A stretch of DNA of 64,000 nt from an uncultured Paracoccaceae bacterium (GCA_938005545.1 CALKXV010000029.1:1-64000); one strand, 5' to 3'. Counted from the stretch's first letter, positions 36,893 through 46,999 are shown. Numbers and translations: made by a program. The notes: a model not told the origin generated them from the letters alone.

Positions 36893-37857
36893 TCGTCCAG
36901 CGCCGATGCGCGAATGGCCTGTGCCTCCTCAGGTGAAAACAACAAAGGCTTTTCAGGCTGGATCAAGGTCTCAAACCCGTCGGGTAACCCAGCCTCAGGT
37001 ACGGCCGCCGGATACATCCAGTTTGTCGTCGGAATGATCGACTGAAACCCGTCCGTGACCATGAAGGATAAGAATGCCTCGGCCAAAGCAGGCTGATCTG
37101 ACGATTTCAAAATCCCGCCAACCTCAACCTGCATGTAATGGCCCTCGCTGAACAAAGCCGCCTTTTTGGTGTCATCCTCTTCTGCGATCAAATGGTACGC
37201 AGGCGAAGTTGTGTAAGACAAAACCATGTCCGCTTCGCCCTCCAGAAAAAGCCCATAGGCCTCGGACCATCCCGGCGTCACCGTGACCACATTGTCCGCC
37301 AAGGCCTCCCAAACCGCAGATGCGTCGTCGCCATAGGCCGCCTTGACCCACATCAGCAATCCAAGCCCCGGAGTCGACGACCGGGGATCTTGAATGATAA
37401 TCTTTGTATCACTTGACCCAAGCGCCTTCATGTCGCCCGGCACATCCGCCATATCGGCATTGTGGACAAACGCAAAGTAACCCCAGTCATAGGGTAGAAA
37501 CGTCTGATCGGTCCAATCAACGGGCAAGTCTAATGCGGCCTTGGCCATGTCATGGGCGGCAAACAACCCGGTCTCAACAGCTTCCGCCGTCAAATTGGTA
37601 TCAAGCCCTAGCACAACATCGGCCTCACTACGCGCCCCTTCCAACTTCACCCGCGCCAATAACGCAGCCCCGTCGCCAGCGGCCACAAAGTTCAAATCAC
37701 ACTCACAAAAACCCTCAAAGGCGTCTTCCACAGCCGGGCCAGGCCCCCAATCCGAGACAAAGCTGTCATAGGTCATCACAGTCAAAATTGGCTTGTCTTC
37801 TGCATGCACGACCGAAGCCGCCATCAAAAGTCCCACACCAAGGATAGAATAACGCAT
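36868..37857 (-). CDS. thiB: Thiamine-binding periplasmic protein ThiB
   Basis: A 329-residue exported solute-binding protein. The signal peptide is MRYSILGVGLLMAASVVHA, and the mature chain opens EDKPILTVMTYDSFVSDWGPG, matching ThiB/TbpA, where the Tyr-Asp-Ser-Phe strand begins the first lobe. Two conserved aromatic stretches, WSEAYGLFLEGEADMVLSYTTSPAYH and FQSIIPTTNWMYPA, contribute to the thiazole and pyrimidine pocket in related structures. AAGGAG precedes the ATG. It captures thiamine and thiamine phosphates in the periplasm and delivers them to ThiPQ. Transcription begins upstream of the TPP riboswitch. Confidence 0.95.
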   Translation of the reverse strand: MRYSILGVGLLMAASVVHAEDKPILTVMTYDSFVSDWGPGPAVEDAFEGFCECDLNFVAAGDGAALLARVKLEGARSEADVVLGLDTNLTAEAVETGLFAAHDMAKAALDLPVDWTDQTFLPYDWGYFAFVHNADMADVPGDMKALGSSDTKIIIQDPRSSTPGLGLLMWVKAAYGDDASAVWEALADNVVTVTPGWSEAYGLFLEGEADMVLSYTTSPAYHLIAEEDDTKKAALFSEGHYMQVEVGGILKSSDQPALAEAFLSFMVTDGFQSIIPTTNWMYPAAVPEAGLPDGFETLIQPEKPLLFSPEEAQAIRASALDEWLNALSK

Positions 37858-37902
37858 CTCTCACTCCTTGCAGTCGGACGGGGGAAAAGGATGAGAGTAT
37901 CT

Positions 37903-37985
37903 CGACCTTCCCTCCGCCGGTGTTATCCGGTTCAGGTTCTACGGGTTCACGCATCGCGCATCTCAGCCAAAGGCACCCCGAGGTA
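37903..37985 (-). ncRNA. TPP riboswitch (THI element)
   Basis: Reading the minus strand, the thiamine-box signatures occur in order: CGGGGTGCC and GGCTGAGATG in the first arm, then ACCCGTAGAACCTGAACCGG, followed by ATAACACCGGCGG and AGGGAAG. These are the P2/P3 pyrimidine-sensing and P4/P5 pyrophosphate-sensing parts. It ends about 45 bases before the thiB ATG, whose AAGGAG could be sequestered, so control at translation start is plausible. It should reduce thiBPQ expression when thiamine pyrophosphate is plentiful. Confidence 0.96.
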
Positions 37986-38044
37986 CCGTGTTAATTAGCG
38001 TCACGATGACGAAACGACAACCCACTACCTTCTTCTGTCCAAAC

Positions 38045-38104
38045 ACTTTGGGGAGGTCTGGAGGGGCAAAGCCCCTCCAGCGGATCGACGTAGCAAAGCT
38101 GCGG
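38045..38104 (-). repeat. Dispersed palindromic repeat, copy 2
   Basis: In the minus orientation this region begins GGTTTCGCCGCAGCTTTGC, contains a perfect 10-bp stem with a three-base loop (38058-38067 with 38071-38080) and ends CCTCCCCAAAGTG, the same plan as the copy at 29289-29351. Identical outer parts with compensatory changes in the stem indicate a structured repeat. Confidence 0.75.
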
Positions 38105-38162
38105 CGAAACCTTCCCCTCAGTGGCAAGAGCCGCTAACAGACATCAAAGAAGGAGCAGTACG

Positions 38163-39263
38163 ATGAGCCTCAACACCTACGGACACCTCTTCCGGGTCAC
38201 CACCTGGGGCGAAAGCCATGGCCCCGCCTTAGGTGCGACCATTGACGGCTGTCCACCGGGTGTTGCCATCACAAGTGCCGATATTCAAACTTGGCTCGAT
38301 AAAAGAAAGCCGGGCCAAAACAAATACACGACACAGCGTCGCGAAGCCGACGAAGTCGACATCCTGTCCGGCACCTTCGAAGACATCACAACGGGCACGC
38401 CGATCCAGCTGATGATCAAGAACACTGACCAGCGCTCAAAGGACTACGGCGACATCGCTGAAAAATTCCGCCCCGGACATGCCGACATCACCTACTGGCA
38501 GAAATACGGCATCCGGGATTATCGCGGTGGTGGTCGCTCCTCGGCCCGCGAAACAGCCGCCCGTGTTGCGGCTGGTGGTGTCGCGCGCGCCGCGCTCGCC
38601 CATATTGCACCCAACGTCCAAATCACCGGCTACATGGTCGCCATGGGTGAACATGACATCAACCGCGCCAACTTCGACTGGGATCAAATCGAACAGAATC
38701 CGTTCTGGACCCCAGATGCACATGCCGCAGAAAACTGGGCCACCTACCTGGACGGCTTGCGTAAGTCGGGATCATCCGTGGGCGCCATCATTGAAGTCAC
38801 CATCCGAAATTGCCCACCCGGTCTTGGCGCCCCAGTCTACGGCAAGCTCGACACTGACCTTGCCGCCGCCATGATGTCGATTAACGCCGTCAAAGGTGTT
38901 GAAATCGGCGAAGGCATGGCCGCGGCACGTCTTACAGGCGAGGCCAACGCCGACGAAATCTCAATGGGTCCGAATGGCCCCGAATACGCATCAAACCATG
39001 CCGGCGGCATCTTGGGCGGCATTTCCACCGGTCAGGACATCGCGGTTCGCTTTGCGGTCAAACCGACGTCGTCAATCCTGACCACGCGCAAGACCATCAC
39101 CAAATCCGGCGAGAACACGGAAATCATCACCAAAGGCCGCCACGACCCCTGCGTCGGCATCCGAGCTGTCCCCGTCGCCGAAGCCATGGCCGCCGCCGTC
39201 GTGCTGGATCACCTTCTTTTGGATCGCGGCCAAACCGGTGGTGAACGGGGAAAAATTGGCTAA
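38163..39263 (+). CDS. aroC: Chorismate synthase AroC
   Basis: A 366-residue enzyme starting at ATG 38163 with AAGGAGC upstream; an in-frame start at 38121 is rejected. Signatures: [20 protein letters not shown] near the N-terminus, [33 protein letters not shown], and [19 protein letters not shown]-like flavin-binding residues. It converts 5-enolpyruvylshikimate-3-phosphate to chorismate using reduced FMN. It is the only shikimate-pathway gene in the window. The start follows the second dispersed repeat by about 60 bases, so the repeat may sit in its leader. Confidence 0.97.
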   Translation: MSLNTYGHLFRVTTWGESHGPALGATIDGCPPGVAITSADIQTWLDKRKPGQNKYTTQRREADEVDILSGTFEDITTGTPIQLMIKNTDQRSKDYGDIAEKFRPGHADITYWQKYGIRDYRGGGRSSARETAARVAAGGVARAALAHIAPNVQITGYMVAMGEHDINRANFDWDQIEQNPFWTPDAHAAENWATYLDGLRKSGSSVGAIIEVTIRNCPPGLGAPVYGKLDTDLAAAMMSINAVKGVEIGEGMAAARLTGEANADEISMGPNGPEYASNHAGGILGGISTGQDIAVRFAVKPTSSILTTRKTITKSGENTEIITKGRHDPCVGIRAVPVAEAMAAAVVLDHLLLDRGQTGGERGKIG

Positions 39264-39289
39264 ACCATTTTCTAAGCGAGTGCCCTGCG

Positions 39290-40276
39290 ATGATACTTTG
39301 GACCTTTCAGGAAACGGCACGAAGCAGTGGCGGCGGACCTATTTCCTGTGTAAGCGATTTTGTTTCTTACCAAGAAGTAAATTTTGGCATCGCCATTCGG
39401 GATCTCAAAGTTACGGTTTATTCGAACCCTGAGAATATCGGTAAGGGGCCAATTTCGAAGTTGCGAAGCAACCGTGAGGGAAAAACTCATGATGTTTTTA
39501 CACCAAGCGTGGTGTTCCGCAGAAAGGAGAAGACGCTTCGCATCAAGTGGCAATCACGTAACCTAAGTGAGGACGAAATGGAAGTATTGGGATGGCAGAA
39601 TGTGACCACCTCAATATTCAACCGCGCTGTTCAAGATGTTTACGATGCGCTGAATTGGGGATTGAACGAATATCTTTCGGAACGGGATGATTTTGATATT
39701 TCCGGGTGTTTGGATTGGGTTAAAGCTGCCCAAAATAACGCTCCGGCTAACGATGATAACTTGCGTTCCATACTTTCTGCTCGGTCTAAGTTGTACGTGC
39801 ACCTCATCCGCACCAAGCACTTCCACCAGAAAATTGATATCGACTGGTCTTTGATGCATGAGGATGCCGCGTATCTGCTGTATCACCCTGAACTTTGGAA
39901 CGATACAGATCCCAGAATGCCGCATGGAAATGTCTGGGGGAAAGCTATCTTATCAAATTTTGATTACTACAAAAAAATGTCGGTTGGCGAAATTCTATCT
40001 GGTTTCAAAATGGATTCTTACGAAGATGCTGCCACCTACGACGGTAAAATCAAAGCGCTACAAGTAGAATTGGCCCTTGTTTTCGCGCATATAAAGAAAA
40101 ATGGTTTTGTTTCCGACGCACTGGTAGATGCACTCATTCGGCAATTGATCGTTGAAGCAGAGAATGAAAAGTCATTCTGGGTGTATCGATCACGGCATGG
40201 CGTTTTCAGCCATTTTTCTTGGATGTGTGATTATCTCGAAGCCTTTACCAACATAAAGCGCCCATCCTTTCTTTAG
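39290..40276 (+). CDS. Uncharacterised 328-residue protein, orphan-like
   Basis: I do not recognise this protein. It starts at ATG 39290, 26 bases after aroC, with no convincing Shine-Dalgarno. The N-terminal quarter looks beta-rich (VNFGIAIRDLKVTVYSNPEN); the rest is predominantly helical with many aromatic and charged residues (DIDWSLMHEDAAYLLYHPEL, HGVFSHFSWMCDYLEAF). No signal peptide, membrane segment, zinc cluster, Walker motif or nuclease motif is visible. Codons and composition are clearly more AT-rich than in aroC and ccrM on either side, suggesting a recent acquisition. It is codirectional with aroC and convergent with ccrM. Function should not be guessed. Confidence 0.7.
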   Translation: MILWTFQETARSSGGGPISCVSDFVSYQEVNFGIAIRDLKVTVYSNPENIGKGPISKLRSNREGKTHDVFTPSVVFRRKEKTLRIKWQSRNLSEDEMEVLGWQNVTTSIFNRAVQDVYDALNWGLNEYLSERDDFDISGCLDWVKAAQNNAPANDDNLRSILSARSKLYVHLIRTKHFHQKIDIDWSLMHEDAAYLLYHPELWNDTDPRMPHGNVWGKAILSNFDYYKKMSVGEILSGFKMDSYEDAATYDGKIKALQVELALVFAHIKKNGFVSDALVDALIRQLIVEAENEKSFWVYRSRHGVFSHFSWMCDYLEAFTNIKRPSFL

Positions 40277-40326
40277 CTCAAAAATCCACTTTTCACGGCC
40301 CGTGAAATGACGAACGGCGAAAAAGA

Positions 40327-40348
40327 ACCCCGCCACAAAGGGCGGGGT
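40327..40348 (-). terminator. Intrinsic terminator of ccrM
   Basis: On the minus strand an 8-bp perfect stem, ACCCCGCC with GGCGGGGT (six-base loop), is followed by TCTTTTT. It lies about 70 bases after the ccrM stop. Confidence 0.85.
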
Positions 40349-40414
40349 CAGGTACCGGTCTCATGGGCGGCCACGAGGCACCGGGCGGTAAGCTCTTTTG
40401 GATGAGTAAGTAAG

Positions 40415-41602
<1,188 letters not shown>

Positions 41603-41624
41603 AGTAGGTTAAGAAATTCTCTTG

Positions 41625-42227
41625 TCACAACATGTTGTGGACAGGTTTAAAGGAACGCCTATGATGTGGTGTCACCCCCAAGGCCATTAGGGCCTCTTTA
41701 TGTGACGGTGTCGGGTATCCGGCGTTCTTCTCCCAGCCATAGCCGGGAAACTGTTGCGCCAAATCCACCATAATCCGGTCCCGTGTCACCTTTGCGACGA
41801 TCGAGGCAGACGCGATCGACAAGCTTCGACCATCGCCTTTGACCAAAGCCGTTGCCGGACAGATCAGCGCTTTAGGCACCATATTTCCGTCGATCAATGC
41901 GTGATCGGGCAGATGCGTCAGACCCGACACAGCCCGCTCCATCGCCAAATGTGAGGCATAGAGAATGTTCAGGTCGTCAATTTCAGCGACCGATGCATGC
42001 GCGACTGACACCTCCGCAACCGCAACTATTTCATCGAACAATCGTTCTCGGGTGGTTGCGTTAAGTTTTTTGGAATCGTTCAATCCAACTGGTACGTGGC
42101 TTGGTTCAAGTATCACCGCCGCCGCGGTAACCGGGCCTGCCAAGGGCCCGCGGCCAACTTCATCGACGCCCGCGACCAAGCGAACCTGGCCACAACGTAT
42201 TTTCTCTTCTTCCAAAAAATCCGGCAT
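41625..42227 (-). CDS. rnhB: Ribonuclease HII
   Basis: A 200-residue enzyme if translated from ATG 42227 (a GTG at 42251 is also in frame; neither has a strong ribosome site). The catalytic carboxylates are present: [20 protein letters not shown] contains the Asp-Glu pair and the GRG motif that grips ribonucleotide junctions; [11 protein letters not shown] has the third Asp, and [15 protein letters not shown] has the fourth. It nicks RNA in RNA-DNA hybrids and initiates ribonucleotide excision repair. It is upstream of ccrM on the same strand, and the pairing rnhB-ccrM is common in alphaproteobacteria. Confidence 0.96.
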   Translation of the reverse strand: MPDFLEEEKIRCGQVRLVAGVDEVGRGPLAGPVTAAAVILEPSHVPVGLNDSKKLNATTRERLFDEIVAVAEVSVAHASVAEIDDLNILYASHLAMERAVSGLTHLPDHALIDGNMVPKALICPATALVKGDGRSLSIASASIVAKVTRDRIMVDLAQQFPGYGWEKNAGYPTPSHKEALMALGVTPHHRRSFKPVHNML

Positions 42228-42394
42228 GGGCGATAGAAAACCGGTTTCCACGAAAAGAACAACACACCTTTCTCGTGCGAGATAACGGCTTTTTCAAACG
42301 AGTTTAGCGGCACTTTAAGCGATCGGACGTGGAGTTATGTGGGGTTCGAAAAGGAACGGCTCAAGCCGTTCGGTTTTCTCGCATCTGAAAAACC

Positions 42395-42604
42395 TTACTT
42401 TTCGATCGTGTAAGTCTTGGTCTTTGAGCTCTTCTTGCCCTTACCGAAATTCGACGTGGATCGTGATTTGTGTCCCTCTTTACCAGCCTGCCCAGCCAGA
42501 GGTGCATCAATGCCCGAGATTGGTTTGGCCACGACCGGCACTGCCGTCAGAAACAGTCCAAGCACGGCGAATGCGGCGATACCAAGCGTTCTAGTTCGAC
42601 CCAT
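42395..42604 (-). CDS. Small basic secreted protein, unknown function
   Basis: A 69-residue protein with a signal peptide (MGRTRTLGIAAFAVLGLFLT, cleavage near VVAKP) and a short mature region ending KGKKSSKTKTYTIEK that is strongly basic and Ser/Thr-rich. There are no cysteines or recognised motifs. A purine-rich stretch (GAAAGG) precedes the start. Small exported proteins of this kind are common and poorly conserved. Support rests on the signal peptide and codon usage. Confidence 0.5.
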   Translation of the reverse strand: MGRTRTLGIAAFAVLGLFLTAVPVVAKPISGIDAPLAGQAGKEGHKSRSTSNFGKGKKSSKTKTYTIEK

Positions 42605-43053
42605 CTTTGAAGCCTTTCAAGTTCAGATATGCGCCCACAGCCGTGTTTCGTCAGCAAGGTGTGACCGGTATGTCATACAAGTTTCAGGCCTGCTCACGCG
42701 CCAATGCCACGCTTTCACGCAAGGTATGGAAAATTGTCGTGCGGCACAGGGTTACACGACAGCTCGGCCAATCTGACCTGAGCAACACACGTCACGCTAA
42801 GGCGTGCGACGAAACGTCATTCTTTCGGCACGACATTGCAAAGGTGGCAGACAGCGTTCCGCAAAAAGAAAAGACGACGGCCGCGAAGGACCGTCGTCTC
42901 ATCTCTTAACAACGCCACCGCCTAATCCAACCTCGCAAAAAATGGAGCGCGCAACGACGTCGCCCTTGAGATTTTCCGGGTCAGGGAACCCCCTGACCCG
43001 CTGACACGAAGATTAGGAGATGTGCGGGTTTTCGTGCCAGAACCAAAGACGCC
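42605..43053. other. Intergenic region with two strong hairpins
   Basis: No credible gene is seen in this 449-base stretch; a 100-codon plus-strand frame lacks a ribosome site and homology. Two clean hairpins are present: 42872-42880 with 42891-42899 (AGACGACGG stem), and a perfect 10-bp stem 42977-42986 with 42991-43000 (CGGGTCAGGG). The second lies 54 bases after the next gene's stop on the minus strand and may terminate it, although no T-run follows. Confidence 0.5.
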
Positions 43054-43566
43054 TTAGCGTTTGGCGACACGCCAGCCATCGCGCGACAGGCACCGGGCAC
43101 CAAAAACCGCCTTGATGCCGCGATTGGTGCGAATTGCTGTTTCGCAATGCTCGGGCAAACGCGACGCAAACTTAAAGTTGTTGTTCAAGCAGCGCTGACC
43201 ATAGACCAAACGATCACCACGACGCGTGCTGGCAACCCGCAGGCAGCGGTCCGGCAATGGGCGACGCTTGAACTTGGCCGAACGCGTGTTGATGTTGCCG
43301 CGATCAAACCGGCTCAGGCTGCCAAACTCAACGTTAGATCTGGCGCGATTTCGGTTATGAAAGACGGATTGTTGTTTGGCTTGTTGTTCGCGCGCCGCAG
43401 CTTTTCGATCTCGGCGGTCGTCAATAACCTTTGCCGCAATTGCAAGTGCTGCGAGACCGCCCAGTACCTTGGCAACATCATTCCCATCGGCAGCAGCCGG
43501 CATAGGTGTGACGGTAAGTCCAAGCGCTGTGACAGCAGCGACTGTAAGAGTTTTGAAGTTGGTCAT
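43054..43566 (-). CDS. Exported cysteine-containing protein, unknown function
   Basis: A 170-residue protein with a signal peptide (cleavage near PMPAAADG). The middle is basic and Gln/Arg-rich (DDRRDRKAAAREQQAKQQ). The C-terminal part contains three cysteine-containing segments (PDRCLRVA, GQRCLNNNF, PEHCETAIR and GARCLSRDG) that look like a duplicated small domain stabilised by disulfides: RCLRVASTRRGDRLVYGQRC and HCETAIRTNRGIKAVFGARC align well, implying an internal repeat of about 40 residues. No family name is certain. AAAGGGA precedes the start. Confidence 0.65.
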   Translation of the reverse strand: MTNFKTLTVAAVTALGLTVTPMPAAADGNDVAKVLGGLAALAIAAKVIDDRRDRKAAAREQQAKQQSVFHNRNRARSNVEFGSLSRFDRGNINTRSAKFKRRPLPDRCLRVASTRRGDRLVYGQRCLNNNFKFASRLPEHCETAIRTNRGIKAVFGARCLSRDGWRVAKR

Positions 43567-43736
43567 GTTCGGGTCCCTTTCGAACTCATATGAAAGCGAC
43601 GAGTGCCGCCTTTGATGTGAACAGACTTGGGGAATTGGGCGCTGACGCTCAATATCGGCGCTCTGATATACGATAACAGCTTGGTTTGCTCAGCATGTTA
43701 TTGATTTTCTGCGCGGAAACAGACACGTTCAGCCAC

Positions 43737-44030
43737 ATGATTACACGTTGTCTTATATCGGCATTCACACTGTTTTTCTGGTTCGGTGTACCGCTGCAAG
43801 CGGCCTGCTTTGCCGACTATAAGGCCAGTCGGGATAATCCGCTCAAACTTCACTATGGCGTCATTCAGATCGACACGAACCCCTGTGCCATGTCAAATGA
43901 TGTGCAGCGCATCGTAGCTCAAAGGCTTGGCGCAGCCGGATGGAAGCTTTTACAGGTTCAATCTGTCTTTACAGATAGTGGTTTGGGACGAAGGAAAACG
44001 GATGCCGGACAATACTTCCTCCGCTTCTGA
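43737..44030 (+). CDS. Small exported protein, unknown function
   Basis: A 97-residue protein with a signal peptide (MITRCLISAFTLFFWFGVPL, cleavage near LQAAC). The mature region, roughly 74 residues, contains LHYGVIQIDTNPC and VAQRLGAAGWKLLQVQSVF, reminiscent of the alpha/beta DUF4177 type, in which a strand-helix unit with GWxL repeats occurs; the match is only suggestive. It overlaps the next gene by 29 bases, so the two are probably expressed together. Confidence 0.55.
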   Translation: MITRCLISAFTLFFWFGVPLQAACFADYKASRDNPLKLHYGVIQIDTNPCAMSNDVQRIVAQRLGAAGWKLLQVQSVFTDSGLGRRKTDAGQYFLRF

Positions 44031-44706
44031 GGCGAAAGCAGCAGGCACGCGGGTTGTCACTTTTGGTATTGCAGCCGTCATTTTAATCCTCGGCGGTGCT
44101 GGCGTCTTTTTGCTTTTGAACCTGCCGGATGCGAATGCGTTCAATGCGCGGGTCGAACAACTTTTCATCGACAACACTGACCTGACATCGATCGCTGAAA
44201 TCAAGCTTCTGGAAATCCTTGCACAGTCCGGCACGGCGTTTTCCGAGGTTTTGGCCGGCTACCGTGTTGTGATCTTTGTTCTGCTTCTGTTTGCCACCGG
44301 CTTGCTGATTGCCTGCTTGGTGTTCGTTGTGACGATAATTCTTCTTAACCGCCGGATTGGTACCATCGAACGGCAAGGCATTCAGGTCTCGACTCTAACG
44401 ATCAACCGCGAAGAAAATATCGTCGTCCTGAACGATATGGAATTCAAACTGACAACGGCTGCGGTCGAAACCATGTCTGTTCTTGCAGAAGCCCGAATGG
44501 ACGGTGACGTTATGACCGGTGCTGAAATCGAGGCGATGATCTCGGGCAAACGACCCGAAGATTGCGAAGAAGCGTCAGGTGCAACGCGAATCAAACGCTT
44601 GCGGGACGCCTTGGGCAACCAGATGGTTTCAGAACTTTTGATCAAAACGGTTGCGCGACAAGGTTATGTCTTGGCCATCGACCAAAAGGCTATCAGCGTG
44701 GTTTAA
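44002..44706 (+). CDS. Membrane protein with C-terminal OmpR-type winged helix
   Basis: The ATG at 44002 follows AAGGA and overlaps the preceding gene. The product has 234 residues, with two transmembrane segments (about 19-40 and 90-118) flanking a periplasmic loop of some 50 residues, then a cytoplasmic domain. Its end, TRIKRLRDALGNQMVSELLIKTV and ARQGYVLA, has the signature of OmpR/PhoB winged-helix effector domains (the usual form is IxTVxGxGYxL). This reverses the order found in ToxR/CadC, where the wing domain is N-terminal. It is probably a membrane-tethered one-component regulator sensing a periplasmic cue, perhaps with the small exported protein encoded upstream. Confidence 0.7.
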   Translation: MPDNTSSASEAKAAGTRVVTFGIAAVILILGGAGVFLLLNLPDANAFNARVEQLFIDNTDLTSIAEIKLLEILAQSGTAFSEVLAGYRVVIFVLLLFATGLLIACLVFVVTIILLNRRIGTIERQGIQVSTLTINREENIVVLNDMEFKLTTAAVETMSVLAEARMDGDVMTGAEIEAMISGKRPEDCEEASGATRIKRLRDALGNQMVSELLIKTVARQGYVLAIDQKAISVV

Positions 44707-45038
44707 AGACGTTTTTTTTCACGAATTCTATGCCATGAACCGTCGCGACCCACAAAACTGACGTATATCTTGGTTTTTTCCCATTAGAACTCAGGCCAGT
44801 TGTTACCTAAATCAATGAAGCCGGGTCGCTCACTCATCCCTGAGAGGTTCGGTTCCCTCGGTCGGGCGACTGCGACCCCAGCATCCGGCCGAGGGATTAG
44901 TTTGTGTGTGCCTTTTACGAGTAATGTGTGGTGTACGAGTAAAGTGTGAAGTGTGTGTGAAGGTTACGGTGGGGACAACGCCGTACGTTGGGGGCTCGGT
45001 CCTGTTATGGGGAGCAAGGGCCGACCCCTATTCACCCT
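44707..45038. other. Intergenic region with a long hairpin and GT-rich repeats
   Basis: A 12-bp stem with one mismatch joins 44854-44865 (TCCCTCGGTCGG) and 44885-44896, enclosing a 19-base loop. It is followed by a GT-rich tract (44900-44970) in which ACGAGTAA-GTGTG units recur. No reading frame is convincing. The hairpin could belong to a small RNA or terminate the membrane regulator gene; there is no T-run. Confidence 0.45.
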
Positions 45039-45503
45039 TTAGTCGGTGTCTTGAAGATGTAACTTCATTTCGACAAGCACTTGTTGCAACGCGTTCGTTT
45101 CTTCGATCAAACGACGCGTCTCATTCAACGAAATGATCCCGTCTTCGATTGAATGGTTGTATTCCGCCATCAACGTCGCAAACCGTTGCGACAGACGGAT
45201 CACATCAGAATTCAACCCTCCCGGGCTTTCGTCCCGTTCGGCATCGGCTTCCAACTTTAGTCCCAGAAGTTCAGCCAAAGCTTTGGTGACAAAGGGAATG
45301 CTGGCCACAGATTCAAGTTCAACCAACACATTTACGGGAATAAACCGGTCCGAATTCTCGTCATGCGACGAGGCATATCGACCCAAAGTTGCCTTAGATT
45401 TCCCGGAAATTTCACAGGCTTTTGCATAACCGATATCTTTGATCAAAGCTTCGGTATGCCGTTTTAGATACTCACCGCGAGAACATCGCTCATCGGACCC
45501 CAT
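45039..45503 (-). CDS. Hypothetical protein with a possible helix-turn-helix
   Basis: A 154-residue cytoplasmic protein. Residues 20-50 (ALIKDIGYAKACEISGKSKA then TLGRYASSHD) look like a compact helix-turn-helix of the kind found in phage CII-type or Cro-like regulators. The C-terminal half is an amphipathic coiled coil (MAEYNHSIEDGIISLNETRRLIEE and following). No known name is assigned. It is divergent from nothing close and convergent toward the hairpin region. It may be a DNA-binding regulator. Confidence 0.6.
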   Translation of the reverse strand: MGSDERCSRGEYLKRHTEALIKDIGYAKACEISGKSKATLGRYASSHDENSDRFIPVNVLVELESVASIPFVTKALAELLGLKLEADAERDESPGGLNSDVIRLSQRFATLMAEYNHSIEDGIISLNETRRLIEETNALQQVLVEMKLHLQDTD

Positions 45504-45673
45504 ATCGATTCTTCCTCAATTCATCCACGCAACCCCAGAAGCTGCATATCGCATACGTATTCAAATGCATACTAGTTTCGAATATGACGGATTTTGGCCT
45601 GATTTGGGAATAAACTTACCCTGAGGGCGGTCCGACTATCGTCCGGTGACGGTTTCGCCGCATCTGGCCTGAA

Positions 45674-46939
45674 CTAGTGGTGCAAAACGCCAGCGATCAA
45701 CTCGGCATACGTAGCAACGCAATTTTCGCGGGCGTCCATAAATGACAGCCCCGATTGCCCCATCTGTTCGATCTGTTCTGAACCGAGGAGTACCGTCAGG
45801 GTTTCTCCAAGCTTTGCTGGGTTTTGTACAAGGACCGTAGCACCGGCTTGGGCTAAAGCCTCATAAGCATCCGAAAAATTTGCGACTTGGGAGCCCGAGA
45901 CGATGGCATTGCCAAAACGGGCGGGTTCGTAAGGGTTGTGCCCGCCTTCTGTTCCAAAAGATCCACCCACAAATACCAACTGGGCAACCGAAAAGAACGA
46001 GCCAAGCTCGCCCAAAGTATCTGCGACATACACTTGCGTTTTCGAACTCAGATCCTCGTCAAGGCTCCGCCGCGCAACACCAAAACCTTGTGCTTGCGCC
46101 ATGTCTTGCAGCGGCGCGCCCCGTTTCGGGTGCCGCGGCGCGATGACAAGCAAAGCGTCGGGATATTTTGTAAGCACGTAACCATGCGCTGCCAAAACTG
46201 CCACTTCGTCATCGGGGTGGGTAGAGGCCGCCAACCAAACCGGGCGTGATCCAATCAGTTGCGATAAGGAACCCGTCAATTCAGGGGCGACCGCCAGTTT
46301 GGGCGATGCCACCCTTAGGTCAGGCAGAACCTTTACACGGTCTGCGGGCAGTCCTAAAGCTAAAATGCCATCAGCCACATGCTGAGACCGGCATGTCACC
46401 AATGTAAACGGTGCCAAAAGCACAGAAAATATCGATGAAAATCGTTCCCTGGTCTTCGAATGCCGGGCGTTCAACAGGATCTGGGGAACCGACCTTTTCT
46501 GAGTCTCTGTCACCAGCCGGGGCCAAAGGTCACCCTCGACAAAAATCGCCACAGCGGGGCGCCAGTTATCAAGAAAACCGGTCACAGCGGACGGAGTATC
46601 AATCGGGGCAAATTGGTGCTGGGCATATGGCATCTCACGCGACGCCCACTCGGCCCCAGCTTGCGTTGTGGTTGTGACAAGAATGGTGGCCGCCTCGGTT
46701 CGGCTAAGACTGTCAGCAAGCGGTCCAATCTGCATGACTTCACCAAGGCTTGCGGCATGAAACCAGATTACGTCGGTTTCGCGATTTTGACGACGCTGAC
46801 CTAGACGTTCCGAAAACCGATCGGCAGATGCGCCCATCCGTTTGTGCAGGTGCTTTGACACAAGTGTAATGGGAATAAACAGACACCGTGTCGCCAGCAT
46901 CCATATACCCAGCAATGTCCGGACCCGAAGCGATGTCAT
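45674..46939 (-). CDS. waaA: 3-deoxy-D-manno-octulosonic acid transferase WaaA (KdtA)
   Basis: A 421-residue glycosyltransferase of the GT30 family. An N-terminal membrane-associated segment (GIWMLATRCLFIPITLV) is followed by IWFHAASLGEVMQIGPL, with the catalytic Glu in the SLGE motif, and ATILVTTTTQAGAEWA. The second Rossmann domain has VWLAASTHPDDE and VFVGGSFGTEGGHNPYEPARF, which binds CMP-Kdo. It adds Kdo to lipid IVA on the cytoplasmic face of the inner membrane. It is divergent from the Kdo kinase gene, so the two may share the 123-base promoter region, which contains a perfect DnaA box. Confidence 0.95.
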   Translation of the reverse strand: MTSLRVRTLLGIWMLATRCLFIPITLVSKHLHKRMGASADRFSERLGQRRQNRETDVIWFHAASLGEVMQIGPLADSLSRTEAATILVTTTTQAGAEWASREMPYAQHQFAPIDTPSAVTGFLDNWRPAVAIFVEGDLWPRLVTETQKRSVPQILLNARHSKTRERFSSIFSVLLAPFTLVTCRSQHVADGILALGLPADRVKVLPDLRVASPKLAVAPELTGSLSQLIGSRPVWLAASTHPDDEVAVLAAHGYVLTKYPDALLVIAPRHPKRGAPLQDMAQAQGFGVARRSLDEDLSSKTQVYVADTLGELGSFFSVAQLVFVGGSFGTEGGHNPYEPARFGNAIVSGSQVANFSDAYEALAQAGATVLVQNPAKLGETLTVLLGSEQIEQMGQSGLSFMDARENCVATYAELIAGVLHH

Positions 46940-46999
46940 GACCTAATCTGCTTCCTCATTGTCCAAAAACCCCCAAAAACAGATCGAAGTTGTAATGCG

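Noticed and set aside
42607-42909. 100-residue plus-strand frame upstream of the small secreted gene
   Set aside because: No ribosome site, basic random-looking composition, and it runs into a terminator-like hairpin.
44846-44900. A tRNA-like element suggested by GGTTCGGTTCC
   Set aside because: The flanking sequence does not form T, anticodon and acceptor stems; the strong pairing is instead a simple hairpin.
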